This document shows positions 6,834 to 15,255 of a stretch of DNA of 20,437 nucleotides, in pieces. Under the pieces are notes generated by a model. It made no database searches, had not been told where the DNA came from, and saw only the letters and a program-made list of their open reading frames with translations. Origin of the DNA: Minisyncoccota bacterium (GTDB lineage: Bacteria; Patescibacteriota; Minisyncoccia; Minisyncoccales; UBA5738); assembly GCA_025453415.1 (NCBI GenBank), contig JALOQL010000005.1, positions 1 to 20,437 on the forward strand, in the 5' to 3' direction. The first letter of the stretch is position 1. Each line of letters opens with the position of its first letter. A program made the position numbers and the translations under genes.

Positions 6834-8615
6834 TTACTTTATAAACCCTCCGGCTTGGAGTTTCCAGAGGGTTTTGTAGATGCCGCCGCGCTTGCGTAAA
6901 AGCGATTGGTGCGATCCTTGTTCGGCGATGCGGCCGTTTTCCATCACGATTATCCGGTCCATTTTGCGGATGGTGCTCAAGCGGTGCGCGATGGCGATGG
7001 TCGTGCATCTGCCCATCAGTAAATCGAGCGCGTCCTGGATAAGCGCTTCGGAGCGTGAATCAAGGCTCGAAGTTGCCTCGTCCAAGACCAGGATGGGCGC
7101 GTTTTTCAGGATGGCGCGCGCGATCGCCACCCGCTGGCGCTCGCCGCCGGAAAGCTTGACGCCGCGCTCGCCCACCAGCGTCTGGTATTTCGCGGGCATG
7201 GCTTCGATGAACTCGTCGCAATGCGCCAGCTTGGCGGCGGCGGCGACTTCGGCGTCGCTCGCGTTTGCCCGGCCGTAACGGATGTTTTCCGTGATCGAGC
7301 GGTGAAAAAGCACCGGGTCTTGCGGCACGAGGCTGACGGCGGCGCGCAGGCTTTCCAAGGTGGCATAACGGATATTCTGGCCGTCGATCGTGATCCGGCC
7401 TCCGGCCGGGTCAAAAAGCCGTAAAAGTAGGCCGGTCAAAGTCGTTTTACCCGTTCCCGAAGATCCGATAAGGGCGACTTTTTCGCCCGCGGCGATCTCG
7501 AGGTTGAGGTTTTCCATTACGTACCGGGTTTCGCTGAAAGCGAAAGAAACATCCTCGAAACCGATCGCTCCTTTTACTCGGGGCAAAGGTTTGGCGCCGG
7601 GAGCGTCTTTGATTTCGTGGGGCAAGTTCATGATCTCGACCATTTCCCGGGAGTCGGCAATGCCTTCATAGATCGCGCGAATGATCATATTTACGCCCCA
7701 GAATTGCTGGGCGATGCCGATAATATAGGCCTGGATGAGCACGAAGGTGCCGATCGAAACCGTACCGTTCTGCCATCCGACGATCGCGAAATAAAATACG
7801 AAGAATTCCACCACATAGGTCAAGAAAATCTGCAATGTGTACATCAGGTCGCCCAGGCCCACGGAAATTATCGTTTTGCGCGCCTGGTTGTCGGTTTTGT
7901 CCCGGTAGGCGCGTTTTTCGGCCGGATAGCCGTTGAACAGGGTGATGCTGCTGTTGTTGGCGATATCGTCGGCCAAAAGCCCCATCGACTCCGAATCGGC
8001 TTTCGCGGCCGCTACGTTGAATTTTGTTTTCCAGTTGGAAAAAACCACGGAAAACAGCACGAAAAATACCACCCATGCGGCGATCACCAGCGCGATCGCG
8101 GGCGCGATCACCGAGGTCACCGCGATCGCGGCGACAATGTTGATCAATAGCGGTCCGAGATTGTAGACCAGTACGTCAATGATGTGCACGAACGCGTGGG
8201 CGAATCGGTTTACCCGCTGGGCCAAACTACCGGTAAAATTGTCGGCAAAAAAATTCCGCGAGTGCAGCATCAGGTGATCGAAAGCGTTCTGCTTCAATTT
8301 TGCCATTATTTTCAATTCGATCGCCAAAAAGACATAGTTTCCCGCCTGGCCGAACACGAAAACAAAGCCGTGCAGCAGCGCCACGGTCGCGATGATCGAG
8401 ATCAATTTTCCTCCCAACGTCTGGGAATCGCCGCCCGCCGCCAGCGCGTCAAAAAAGTTTTTATAAAGTATGGGCGCGAAGACATTGATCAGGGTGCCAA
8501 TCTCATAAAAGGCGATGCCAAGCCAAAACAGCCGCTGGTGCGGTCTGATGCCTTTCCAAAATTCCCTAAAAACCATTTTTACTGAAATATTCGATTGGTC
8601 CTGCATATTATTCAA
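6834..8615 (-). CDS. ABC exporter, fused membrane and ATPase domains
   Basis: This 593-residue half-transporter has an N-terminal six-helix exporter domain (about 30-320) and a C-terminal ATPase. The ATPase shows Walker A GSSGTGKTT (384-392), Q-loop VPQDP (430-434), signature LSGGERQ (488-494), Walker B ILVLDEATSSLD (about 508-519) and switch His in IAHRLSTI (about 544). This is the MsbA/multidrug type; it would work as a dimer in the cytoplasmic membrane, and the substrate cannot be told from sequence. Start choice: AGGAGG at 8629-8624 lies 8 nt before a TTG at 8615 but 17 nt before the ATG at 8606. I favour the TTG, which adds three residues. This is the clearest Shine-Dalgarno in the window. 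The next gene downstream is a C39-like peptidase. Confidence 0.93.
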   Translation of the reverse strand: MNNMQDQSNISVKMVFREFWKGIRPHQRLFWLGIAFYEIGTLINVFAPILYKNFFDALAAGGDSQTLGGKLISIIATVALLHGFVFVFGQAGNYVFLAIELKIMAKLKQNAFDHLMLHSRNFFADNFTGSLAQRVNRFAHAFVHIIDVLVYNLGPLLINIVAAIAVTSVIAPAIALVIAAWVVFFVLFSVVFSNWKTKFNVAAAKADSESMGLLADDIANNSSITLFNGYPAEKRAYRDKTDNQARKTIISVGLGDLMYTLQIFLTYVVEFFVFYFAIVGWQNGTVSIGTFVLIQAYIIGIAQQFWGVNMIIRAIYEGIADSREMVEIMNLPHEIKDAPGAKPLPRVKGAIGFEDVSFAFSETRYVMENLNLEIAAGEKVALIGSSGTGKTTLTGLLLRLFDPAGGRITIDGQNIRYATLESLRAAVSLVPQDPVLFHRSITENIRYGRANASDAEVAAAAKLAHCDEFIEAMPAKYQTLVGERGVKLSGGERQRVAIARAILKNAPILVLDEATSSLDSRSEALIQDALDLLMGRCTTIAIAHRLSTIRKMDRIIVMENGRIAEQGSHQSLLRKRGGIYKTLWKLQAGGFIK

Positions 8616-8623
8616 AACATCAC

Positions 8624-8629
8624 CCTCCT
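8624..8629 (-). promoter_or_regulatory. Strong ribosome binding site deciding the ABC exporter start
   Basis: AGGAGG on the minus strand stands 8 nt before TTG 8615. The ATG at 8620, 3 nt after it, leads only to ATG TTT TGA and cannot start a protein. Most other genes in the window have A-rich leaders without such a site. Confidence 0.6.
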
Positions 8630-8671
8630 CGCGGGGGCTGTTTCCATACTAACGCGAACTGCGCGAAAAAC

Positions 8672-8697
8672 AAAGAACGGCGGTTTCGCCGTTCTTT
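8672..8697 (-). terminator. Rho-independent terminator after the large surface-protein gene
   Basis: AAAGAACGGCG and CGCCGTTCTTT form a perfect 11-bp stem with a 4-nt loop. On the minus strand it is followed by GTTTTT. It lies 24 nt after the stop codon of the 1391-residue protein gene and upstream of the ABC exporter, separating the two units. Confidence 0.88.
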
Positions 8698-8720
8698 TGA
8701 CTTATGATAATTTTTGATCC

Positions 8721-11700
8721 TTAGCGCGAAGAGATGAAGCGGATCTTGGCCGAATAACTGTTGGCAATGCCGTCGGCCTGGCCGCGGCATTTCACGTAGA
8801 ACGTGAACGGGCCCGGAGACAGGCCGCAAACCAGCCGTCCGTATTTGTTCTTTCCGGTTTTACGAAGTTCGTAGCGCATGTCGGCGTAGGAAACGTTTTC
8901 ACGGTCGAACTTGCAGGCCGAATCAGCGTTGGTGTTGACCGAGATCATCGTATTGGAGGAGAATACCATGCTGGAAGGCGCTGGATTGGTTACGATCGGC
9001 CCATTATCGCTGCCGGCGGCAAAGTCGATGCGCGCGTCAACCAGGCCAAACACGATATGGTCGTATTTGACGATCGGCTGGCGGTCGGACAGGTTATAAA
9101 CTTGGCGCAAGCCGGCTTCGATGGTGACGTTGCCCACCATCTTGGGCAGCATTCCATTTTGGTATTCAATGCTGACCGGGGAATCCTTGAGCGTGGCGAT
9201 CACGTAATAGCGGCCGTCGGCCGTGATGCGGACCGGTTGGATATCGACGCATTTCCAGGTGCCGTTCCCCACGATATCGACGGTCGCAAGCTCCGCGAAA
9301 CTGCCGTTGAACAGAGAAACCTTGTTGACGATGCCATCCTTGAAGTTGCCGCACAGCTGGTTTATTTGCCCGACTTTTATCGTTGTAAATTGATAGCCGG
9401 CATACCAGTTGGTTTTTTGAAACTCGTCGCGCACGCCATCTTCCATCGATTGCCACAAATAAACCGTATCGCCGCCGGGGAGATTCAGATACGAACGGTT
9501 GTTGTCGTCCCGGCGGTCGTTGGACGCCAGTTCGACGCAGGCATTTTCGTCTTCGGATTGCCTGGCCGTCGGCAACTCGACATTTACGGACGCCAAGGCT
9601 TTGCCGATCACGTCTTCCTGTCCGTTCAATTTGCAGGATATCTCGTAATTATATCCGCCTTTGCCGGGTACCGTCACCTTGGTGTTGTGGTTGAAGCCGT
9701 TGGTTACGTCAAAGTCCACCAGGGAACCCGCATCGTTTTTGTATTGGCAACGCGCCGCGCTGCTCGTGTTTACCGCCAATACTGCGTTTACTGTCGACTG
9801 GGTGGCCTCAGTGTCGTTGGAGACAGTGAGGGTCTTGGTGATCGATGTTGTTGAGGCGGTGCTGGTGTTTGGTGATAGAGTTGAAGCGGCTGAGGTTGTG
9901 TTGCCGGAAGCTGATGCGCCGGTTCCCGCATTGGAGCCGGCATTTCCTGCTGCCGCCGCGAAACCTCCTGCCGTATGGCCGGTTCCTGAGCCGCCGGTAC
10001 TTGAACCGGCAGTATGGCCGGTGGCTTCACCGTTATAATTACTTCCCGCGGTGTGGCCCGTTGCGGGTCCGTTATAATTACTGCCGGCAGTATGGCCGGT
10101 GGCTTCTCCGACATAGTTGCTGCCGGCAGTATGGCCGGTCGCCGATCCATTATAATTTGATCCGGTGGTGTAGCCCGTTCCGGTCACAGTTTGTGTTTTA
10201 AAGTTTGTGGTCGCGATCGACTGTTGGACTTTTGAATTAACCGGTAATGTTTGGGCGGTGCCGATATAGTTTAAAGTTTGGTCATTATAGATAGAGCTTC
10301 CAAAATCACTGCCCGAAAGTTGAACCACAAATTCGGTATTCTTGGCGGCGTTAGCGATTTGGTTGTTTTGGCCGGTTGCCGCCGATCTTAACCCGGAAGC
10401 GGCTTCCAGCGCCGCTTTATTCGCGGATTTTTCCAGGGCGTTGCCAAACGAGTTTACGCCGTTGTTGATGCCGATAGTCAGCTGGTTGGCGGCTTGGTTC
10501 AGTAACTCGGTTGCCTGGGCCGAAGTCGGGCTTTCCGAAGATTGTATTGTTAGCCGAGTTTCCGAATTTGCGTTTTTTGCCGAGTTTCCTGTGTTTGGGA
10601 CGGCGGCGGGCGCCGAACCGACATTTTTTACGGTTGGAGACGAGCCCCCCGACAATTTTATCGTGCCGGTGCTGCCGGTTGCCAATTGCTGCAGCGTTGT
10701 TTGCACGGCCGTGTACGAAGTCGCTTTCATTGCGGTTGAGCCGGACTTAGCCGAGGCTGTCGCGGCGGTATTGCCGCCAGTCAAGTGCCCGGTGCCTGTT
10801 TGGCTGACCGAAACTTCCCTTAATGCGTTTACGTTTGCGGCTTCGGCAGTTGCCGTGTTCACCTGAACCTGAGCCGCGGCAACCTCGCTGCCGATAAGCA
10901 GTGAATCGCAGGCATCTTTTCCCGGTTCGCGCGATACCGATACGCCGCGGTTCACCGCGCTAACCACATCGTCGGCCTGGCCGGCGGTCATATCCTTGAC
11001 TCCATTGGTATTAAAGAATCCCAGATCTTGCTTGTAATACATTCCGGGATTGTTGCTCAATATGCTTTGGATGGTTGCGGCGCCCGGCGCGCTTTTATCG
11101 TAGCTTGATTGCCGGGCGGTATTAACGGTCGTTCCGGCCGAAACTGTTACTGTCGCCGCGGTCATTCCTGCCGCTTCGTTGTAATCGCGGATAATGGTAT
11201 CGCCCAAATAATAGTTTTGCGGCTTACCGTCCGCTCCCACTCGGCTTGCGCCGCTGTCATAAACATTCTGCGGTGAAATATAATTGCCCCAGCCGCTTTG
11301 GATCATGATGTCCTTCAGGTAATAAACCGAGCTGCCCGGCTGGGTTGATTCCCAGGCATGGATATTGCTGGCGCAGCTCACGCCATCGGTGCCGATAATA
11401 TTATTGTAGTTGTTGCTGATGTATCCTTTGAGATCGGCCGACATCGCGACGCTTTCGTATGAACCGGCCATTTGCGTTGCCTGGCCGGCGGATTTTAGGG
11501 CGCTTTCATATGCCAAAGTTCCCTTTGGCAATAGGTTCACCACTTTGCCGCCGGAACCGGTGGTTTTGTCCAGTATCTGGACATCCTGGTTTTGTTTTGC
11601 CCAGTCGATATATGCCTTTACTTCCGCCTTGTCCACTTGGCCATTGTATAGTTGTTTGGGTGTCCATTGCGGTTGGGCGACGCTCTTCATTATCGCGACC

Positions 11701-12896
11701 AGGATCTGCGAATCCTCCTGGTTCAAGCCCGATTTGGTAAAAGTAGCCATGCCGCCGGTCAATTTCCAGGCTTCGGAAGCCGCGCTGTTGAACATGCAAT
11801 CGCCGTCGGTGAAACGTGAATCGCCCTGCACCCCCATTTTTTGCTGGGCCAGGCTTGGTGTCCAAGTCGGGGCGCTGACGGCTTTACCTATTCCCAAATT
11901 GTATAACTTGTTGCCTACGCCGGTCAGGACAGTTGACTTGTCGATCAATGCCTGCAGGTTCGCGTTGGCTTTGTTTAAATTGGCGGCGGATAAAACATAG
12001 GTGGTGCCGGTATCGATTTTCGCGTTTTTTAGCAATGTATTAAGATCGCTATTTATTTTGGAAGTGTCGATGGTGTAAATCGATGATTTGGAAAGGTCTT
12101 TAGCGTTCAGGATCACTTGGCTCAAGTTTTTGTTTGCCAATAATGACTGCTTGGCGCTGTCGCTCAATTTTAATTGGCTTTTGCTCCAATCGACGCTCTG
12201 GATCACCAGTTTTGTATTGGCCTCGCCATTCAAATTTCCGGATGTTTTGGTTCCGCCCGCCGACTTGCCCGCCAGCGCGGCCAGATAGTCGTTGATCTGG
12301 CTCATGTCGGTGGCCAATATGCTTTTTGCCGCGGTTGATCCCGTTTTTTCGGCGCCGCCGGCTTGGGCAATTATTTTATTTAAATTTGCCGCAAGATCAA
12401 CGGATTGCGGCGTGGTGGATGAAACCGTTGCCGCCCACGCTTCCTTATATCCGTTCGATACTTTATAGATTCCGTCGATCCATGCTTGCGCGTTGGTGGC
12501 GCTGCCGCTGAATTTATTGTCGATCAGCCAAACGATATCAGTCGCCGACGGCCCGCCGCCGCCTCCTCCTGAAACCCAGCCGCCGCTGGACCAATATCCG
12601 CCCCCGCTTCCCGAATATCCGCCAAAGCCGGAGCTACCCCCGCCCCCGCCACCTCCGCCGCCCCAACTACCCCCGCCACCTCCGCCGCCCCAACTGACTC
12701 CGCCATACGAGCCGGAGCCGCCGCTGGATGCCATGGCGCTTGCGGCCGCTCCCCAGCCGCCGCCGCCCCATGCGCTGGCGGTCTGCGCCGTCAACAAAAA
12801 ACCGACCGCAAGAACAGGCAGTAGGCATACCAAAAAAAGTATCAATTTATACGGCCTCGTCTCTCTTTCTCCGCGCCGCGATGCTTTTTTGGACAT
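8721..12896 (-). CDS. Very large exported Gly/Ser/Thr-rich repeat protein
   Basis: The 1391-residue protein starts with a basic leader and a hydrophobic signal or anchor (about 17-42, ending in AQTASA). A Trp-Gly-rich low-complexity stretch follows (43-116), then a long Ala/Ser/Asn/Gln-rich region (117-900). Residues 908-978 form a tandem 13-residue repeat (GHTAGSNYNGxAT), followed by a Ser/Thr-rich linker (980-1040). The C-terminal part holds Cys-containing beta domains: about 1031-1110 (C1050, C1088), 1120-1295, and 1308-1391 (C1328, C1357, C1370; FYVKCRG then IRFISSR). The last resembles Ig-like modules common in surface proteins of uncultured small bacteria. It is probably a cell-surface adhesin or appendage protein. 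I know no named family. It lies 24 nt downstream of a membrane-anchored protein gene and ends at a strong terminator. Confidence 0.85.
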   Translation of the reverse strand: MSKKASRRGERETRPYKLILFLVCLLPVLAVGFLLTAQTASAWGGGGWGAAASAMASSGGSGSYGGVSWGGGGGGGSWGGGGGGGGGSSGFGGYSGSGGGYWSSGGWVSGGGGGGPSATDIVWLIDNKFSGSATNAQAWIDGIYKVSNGYKEAWAATVSSTTPQSVDLAANLNKIIAQAGGAEKTGSTAAKSILATDMSQINDYLAALAGKSAGGTKTSGNLNGEANTKLVIQSVDWSKSQLKLSDSAKQSLLANKNLSQVILNAKDLSKSSIYTIDTSKINSDLNTLLKNAKIDTGTTYVLSAANLNKANANLQALIDKSTVLTGVGNKLYNLGIGKAVSAPTWTPSLAQQKMGVQGDSRFTDGDCMFNSAASEAWKLTGGMATFTKSGLNQEDSQILVAIMKSVAQPQWTPKQLYNGQVDKAEVKAYIDWAKQNQDVQILDKTTGSGGKVVNLLPKGTLAYESALKSAGQATQMAGSYESVAMSADLKGYISNNYNNIIGTDGVSCASNIHAWESTQPGSSVYYLKDIMIQSGWGNYISPQNVYDSGASRVGADGKPQNYYLGDTIIRDYNEAAGMTAATVTVSAGTTVNTARQSSYDKSAPGAATIQSILSNNPGMYYKQDLGFFNTNGVKDMTAGQADDVVSAVNRGVSVSREPGKDACDSLLIGSEVAAAQVQVNTATAEAANVNALREVSVSQTGTGHLTGGNTAATASAKSGSTAMKATSYTAVQTTLQQLATGSTGTIKLSGGSSPTVKNVGSAPAAVPNTGNSAKNANSETRLTIQSSESPTSAQATELLNQAANQLTIGINNGVNSFGNALEKSANKAALEAASGLRSAATGQNNQIANAAKNTEFVVQLSGSDFGSSIYNDQTLNYIGTAQTLPVNSKVQQSIATTNFKTQTVTGTGYTTGSNYNGSATGHTAGSNYVGEATGHTAGSNYNGPATGHTAGSNYNGEATGHTAGSSTGGSGTGHTAGGFAAAAGNAGSNAGTGASASGNTTSAASTLSPNTSTASTTSITKTLTVSNDTEATQSTVNAVLAVNTSSAARCQYKNDAGSLVDFDVTNGFNHNTKVTVPGKGGYNYEISCKLNGQEDVIGKALASVNVELPTARQSEDENACVELASNDRRDDNNRSYLNLPGGDTVYLWQSMEDGVRDEFQKTNWYAGYQFTTIKVGQINQLCGNFKDGIVNKVSLFNGSFAELATVDIVGNGTWKCVDIQPVRITADGRYYVIATLKDSPVSIEYQNGMLPKMVGNVTIEAGLRQVYNLSDRQPIVKYDHIVFGLVDARIDFAAGSDNGPIVTNPAPSSMVFSSNTMISVNTNADSACKFDRENVSYADMRYELRKTGKNKYGRLVCGLSPGPFTFYVKCRGQADGIANSYSAKIRFISSR
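9963..10175 (-). repeat. Tandem 39-bp repeat coding for GHTAGSNYNGxAT units
   Basis: There are five and a half units of 39 bp, each coding for 13 residues. The first begins GYTTG, the next three are nearly identical (GSNYVGEA, GSNYNGPA, GSNYNGEA), and the last full unit decays to GSSTGGSGT. Such in-frame repeats change copy number easily, so unit count may vary between strains and may be collapsed in assembly. Confidence 0.9.
12549..12770 (-). repeat. Gly-rich low-complexity coding segment
   Basis: These 74 codons (residues 43-116 of the large protein) are mostly Gly with Trp, Ser and Tyr. The runs GGGGGGG and GGGGGGGGG are separated by SW. The opposite strand reads as a long Pro-rich frame, which is an artefact of this composition. 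Confidence 0.85.
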
Positions 12897-12920
12897 TTGA
12901 GCTTATTTTTATGATGATTC

Positions 12921-13676
12921 TTACTTTGACGCCGGAATTTTAAATGACATCATTGAATTCCAGAGCGCGTCTTTTTCTTCATCCCAGTTGCTGTCCAAAA
13001 CGATACCGATCACCGTATAGATGTCGTCGCCTTTTCCCGTAAAAAGCATTAGGCTTCGCAGCGAAGTATTGTTGAGGGTGTAGGCGAATGCGGTGACTAT
13101 CGCCGGAGTACCATCGTCGAGCAGTACCTCAAAATTTTTGGTCGGTACGACATTGGTCATTTGTTTTTCGACCCGGTCTTCGACGGAATTTACGTAGTCC
13201 GCCAGGTTTTTAGCCTTGGCGTTGGACAGGCGGCTGCGCGAAATATTGATGTTTTCGGTAAAAATTTCGTTTCCGGCCGAATCGATCTCGGGTTTCGATT
13301 TGAAAAATACCGCCACGGTCCGGGTCCCGTCCCGGTTCTCTTGCGCCACCCATCCGCCGGGCGGGGTGAGTGATCGTATCAAGCTGTCCGGCGCGTTGTT
13401 TGCCGGCGTCGCCGTTCCGGACGCCGTTTCCGCGATTGCCGGTTCGGGCGCGTTTGCCGCCGGCTTGTTTGGATCGGCGGCAACCTCGCCGGTTTCAACG
13501 ACTTTTGCCGGCGCGTCTTTTTTGCCGATTTTCGGTCCGAACGCGAAAATAGCGCCGATACCGGCCAACGCCAGCACGACGATTATCGTTGCCACCATCG
13601 TGCGGTGATTTTCCGGCCTGCCTTCGCTTTCGGCGTCTTCAAAATAATTTGTTTCGGAATCGTTTTGCTTGGGCAT
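12921..13676 (-). CDS. Membrane-anchored protein with a possible PsbP/DcrB-like exported domain
   Basis: This protein of 251 residues from ATG 13676 (MPKQNDSETN) has a short charged cytoplasmic N-terminus, one membrane helix (about 27-46, TIIVVLALAGIGAIFAFG), a Pro/Ala/Thr/Glu-rich linker (50-105) and a compact alpha/beta domain. The domain reads GGWVAQENRDGTRTVAVFF and ends YTVIGIVLDSNWDEEKDALWNSMMSFKI. A strand pattern ending in a helix with W..M..SF is reminiscent of PsbP/DcrB-type domains, but I hold that loosely. The upstream TTG at 13694 adds only six residues and is less likely. A TTGACA promoter lies about 90 bp upstream. The gene is followed after 24 bp by the large surface-protein gene, so the two are probably made together. 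Confidence 0.7.
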   Translation of the reverse strand: MPKQNDSETNYFEDAESEGRPENHRTMVATIIVVLALAGIGAIFAFGPKIGKKDAPAKVVETGEVAADPNKPAANAPEPAIAETASGTATPANNAPDSLIRSLTPPGGWVAQENRDGTRTVAVFFKSKPEIDSAGNEIFTENINISRSRLSNAKAKNLADYVNSVEDRVEKQMTNVVPTKNFEVLLDDGTPAIVTAFAYTLNNTSLRSLMLFTGKGDDIYTVIGIVLDSNWDEEKDALWNSMMSFKIPASK

Positions 13677-13744
13677 GTTTTTTGGCGGCGCCAATTCGCA
13701 TTGTTATCAAATAATTTTTTTGCGCGCCTCCATTATTTTATTTT

Positions 13745-13767
13745 CTCAAACACGGCGCAAATGTCAA
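13745..13767 (-). promoter_or_regulatory. Promoter for the anchored-protein / large surface-protein unit
   Basis: TTGACA on the minus strand (13767-13762) is a perfect -35 hexamer. A weak -10, GAAAAT or AAAATA, lies 16-17 nt further on. It stands between the upstream terminator and ATG 13676. Confidence 0.45.
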
Positions 13768-13782
13768 TTCCATCGGGTTGCG

Positions 13783-13816
13783 AAAAACAAAAACCCTGGA
13801 GCGGCTCGGGGTTTTT
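13783..13816 (-). terminator. Rho-independent terminator after the coiled-coil protein gene
   Basis: On the minus strand AAAAACCC and GGGTTTTT pair (8 bp) around a GC-rich inner part that can add GAG/CTC, followed by GTTTTT. It lies 13 nt after the stop codon at 13830. Confidence 0.8.
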
Positions 13817-13829
13817 GTGATGCCAAAAG

Positions 13830-14654
13830 TTATTTTTCCGTGGTTGATGACGCCGGTCCGAAGCCCGACGAGGTTTTGCCGCCGCCGGCGCGGATTTGTT
13901 GCGCGATATTGTTTGCTATCGCGCGCGCCTCCTTGAGGCTGCCGGTCGCGCGGCGCGCATCCTCGCGCGCCTTTACCATCGCTTCGCGGTTTGCGGCCGC
14001 GGTAGTGCGGTTGCCCTGATCGGGAGCAAGACCGGAAACGCTTTTTTGTATCGCGTCGGCCGCGGCGATTGCCGCATCCACTTTTGTCTTGATGTTGGCA
14101 AGCTGGCTTTCGAGCGCCGCCGTGTTTTTTCCGGCGGCATTTAGCTCGGCTACCTTGGCGGCAAGTTTTTCCGACAAACCGCTGATTTTTTCCGATAAGC
14201 TTTGGATGCGGTCCGCCGAGGCGATGATATATCCTCTTGGAACCACAAGATTGTAGATCCGGAAATCCTTTGTTATCAATTGCTCGTTTTTAAGGGCGGT
14301 GCCGGCGTCGGTGCTGGTCGCGATCCGGTCCATTAATTCCTTGAGCCCTTTGATGTTTGTATCGATCTCGCTGTTGATGCTTTTTTTCGTATCCGCGGAT
14401 ACGCGTTTCATCGAGTCCACTCGCTCTGATATCCTGGCCAGTTCTTGAAGCCGGTTTTCGATTTCCCGGTTGCCGCGGTCTTTGATGCTCTCCAGATCGG
14501 ATCCTTTGGCGCCGCGTTCGTTTATGAGGCGTTCGCGCGGGCCTAGGCCCGAGTTGGTTGTCGATGAAGCATTTTCGGCCAAGGTCGGCAGGCCCGCGCC
14601 CGCGGCCAGCGATACCGATAACAGAAGCGCGGCAATATTTTTATTTTGATTCAT
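13830..14654 (-). CDS. Secreted coiled-coil protein of unknown function
   Basis: The 274-residue protein has a signal peptide (about 1-26, ending near TLAEN) and is then almost entirely helical and charged. Heptad-like stretches include IENRLQELARISERVDSMKRV and IQSLSEKISGLSEKLAAKVAEL. The middle segment DFRIYNLVVPRGYIIASADR interrupts the helices. The C-terminal tail is Gly/Ser-rich. I do not recognise a named family; similar secreted helical proteins are common in Patescibacteria. It lies 21 bp downstream of a small one-TM protein gene, shares its promoter and ends at a good terminator. It probably acts at the outer face of the membrane or in the envelope, though the sequence does not show a partner. 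Confidence 0.75.
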   Translation of the reverse strand: MNQNKNIAALLLSVSLAAGAGLPTLAENASSTTNSGLGPRERLINERGAKGSDLESIKDRGNREIENRLQELARISERVDSMKRVSADTKKSINSEIDTNIKGLKELMDRIATSTDAGTALKNEQLITKDFRIYNLVVPRGYIIASADRIQSLSEKISGLSEKLAAKVAELNAAGKNTAALESQLANIKTKVDAAIAAADAIQKSVSGLAPDQGNRTTAAANREAMVKAREDARRATGSLKEARAIANNIAQQIRAGGGKTSSGFGPASSTTEK

Positions 14655-14675
14655 GTTTTTGCGTGAAAATGATTG

Positions 14676-15020
14676 TTATTCGATTGTATTGCTTTTTTGT
14701 ACCGCGTTGTCGGCGGCCGCGTTGTCGGCATCAAGGGCATTAATCTGGGAGTCGATTTCCCGCAGGTCGGCATCGATGCCGGCATCGCCGCTGACTTCCG
14801 GCGCCAAGTCCGGCGGCGTTTGGCCGTAGTCCGTTGTGTTGTTAGCGGGCGCGGTCGTCGGATTCTGCGCCGGCGCCGGGATTGTTCCGTCCGCGGGCAC
14901 GGCGGGAACCAAGTCGCCGGTATTTGCCGGCGCCGCCGGTTTTGAGAACATGACCACGGCCGCGATGGCGGCAATGGCGACCACGACGATCGCGATGATT
15001 GCTTTGATTGAATTCGTCAT
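14676..15020 (-). CDS. Small membrane-anchored Pro/Ala-rich protein
   Basis: There are 114 residues from the ATG at 15020 (MTNSIKAIIAI). One membrane helix spans about 5-27 (IVVVAIAAIAAVVMF), then a Pro/Ala/Thr/Asn-rich linker (28-75), then a short acidic helix with REIDSQINALDADN that may form a coiled coil. The upstream start at 15059 adds a basic leader of 13 residues and is less likely, because the hydrophobic segment follows the chosen ATG directly. The layout (anchor, Pro-rich linker, short helix) suggests a partner for the secreted coiled-coil protein encoded 21 bp downstream. A good promoter (TTGCAA, 16 bp, TATACT) lies about 60 bp upstream. No family is recognised. Confidence 0.7.
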   Translation of the reverse strand: MTNSIKAIIAIVVVAIAAIAAVVMFSKPAAPANTGDLVPAVPADGTIPAPAQNPTTAPANNTTDYGQTPPDLAPEVSGDAGIDADLREIDSQINALDADNAAADNAVQKSNTIE

Positions 15021-15080
15021 TTTTGCTGATTTGCCGCGCACTTCGGAAGGGCGAGCCAAATCGGATTAATTTATGATTAA

Positions 15081-15108
15081 AGTATATGCTCCAATAATAG
15101 TTTTGCAA
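15081..15108 (-). promoter_or_regulatory. Promoter for the small anchored / coiled-coil protein unit
   Basis: TTGCAA (15108-15103), a 16-bp spacer and TATACT (15086-15081) on the minus strand make a good sigma-70-type promoter directed at ATG 15020. Confidence 0.65.
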
Positions 15109-15155
15109 CCCTAAAATAAAACAATCCCGCTCTTAAAAAAAGCATTAAGTTAGGG

Positions 15156-15196
15156 ATTATATCAGCTTGCGAGGCGGATCAGGTTTCCGCTTGCGA
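15156..15196 (-). promoter_or_regulatory. Second possible promoter with an upstream repeated element
   Basis: TGATATAAT (minus, to 15156) is a full extended -10. Upstream of it are two direct copies of GCTTGCGA (plus strand 15165-15172 and 15189-15196) around a small GCGGA/TCCGC hairpin, possibly a regulator site. It would add a longer leader to the same unit or make a short RNA. Confidence 0.3.
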
Positions 15197-15217
15197 CCGG
15201 TTGGTCAATGGTTGAAC

Positions 15218-15237
15218 AAAAAAATACCGGGTCCCGG
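15218..15237 (-). terminator. Weak terminator after the HAD gene at the end of the AbrB operon
   Basis: On the minus strand CCGG, GAC, CCGG forms a short stem followed by TATTTTTTT. The stem is only 4 bp, so efficiency is doubtful, but it lies 18 nt after the stop codon. Confidence 0.4.
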
Positions 15238-15255
15238 GGCATGAGCGTGGTGCTG

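Noticed and set aside
12493..12900. Proline-rich plus-strand open frame
   Set aside because: It is the reverse of the Gly-rich coding stretch; GGN glycine codons read as CCN proline on the other strand.
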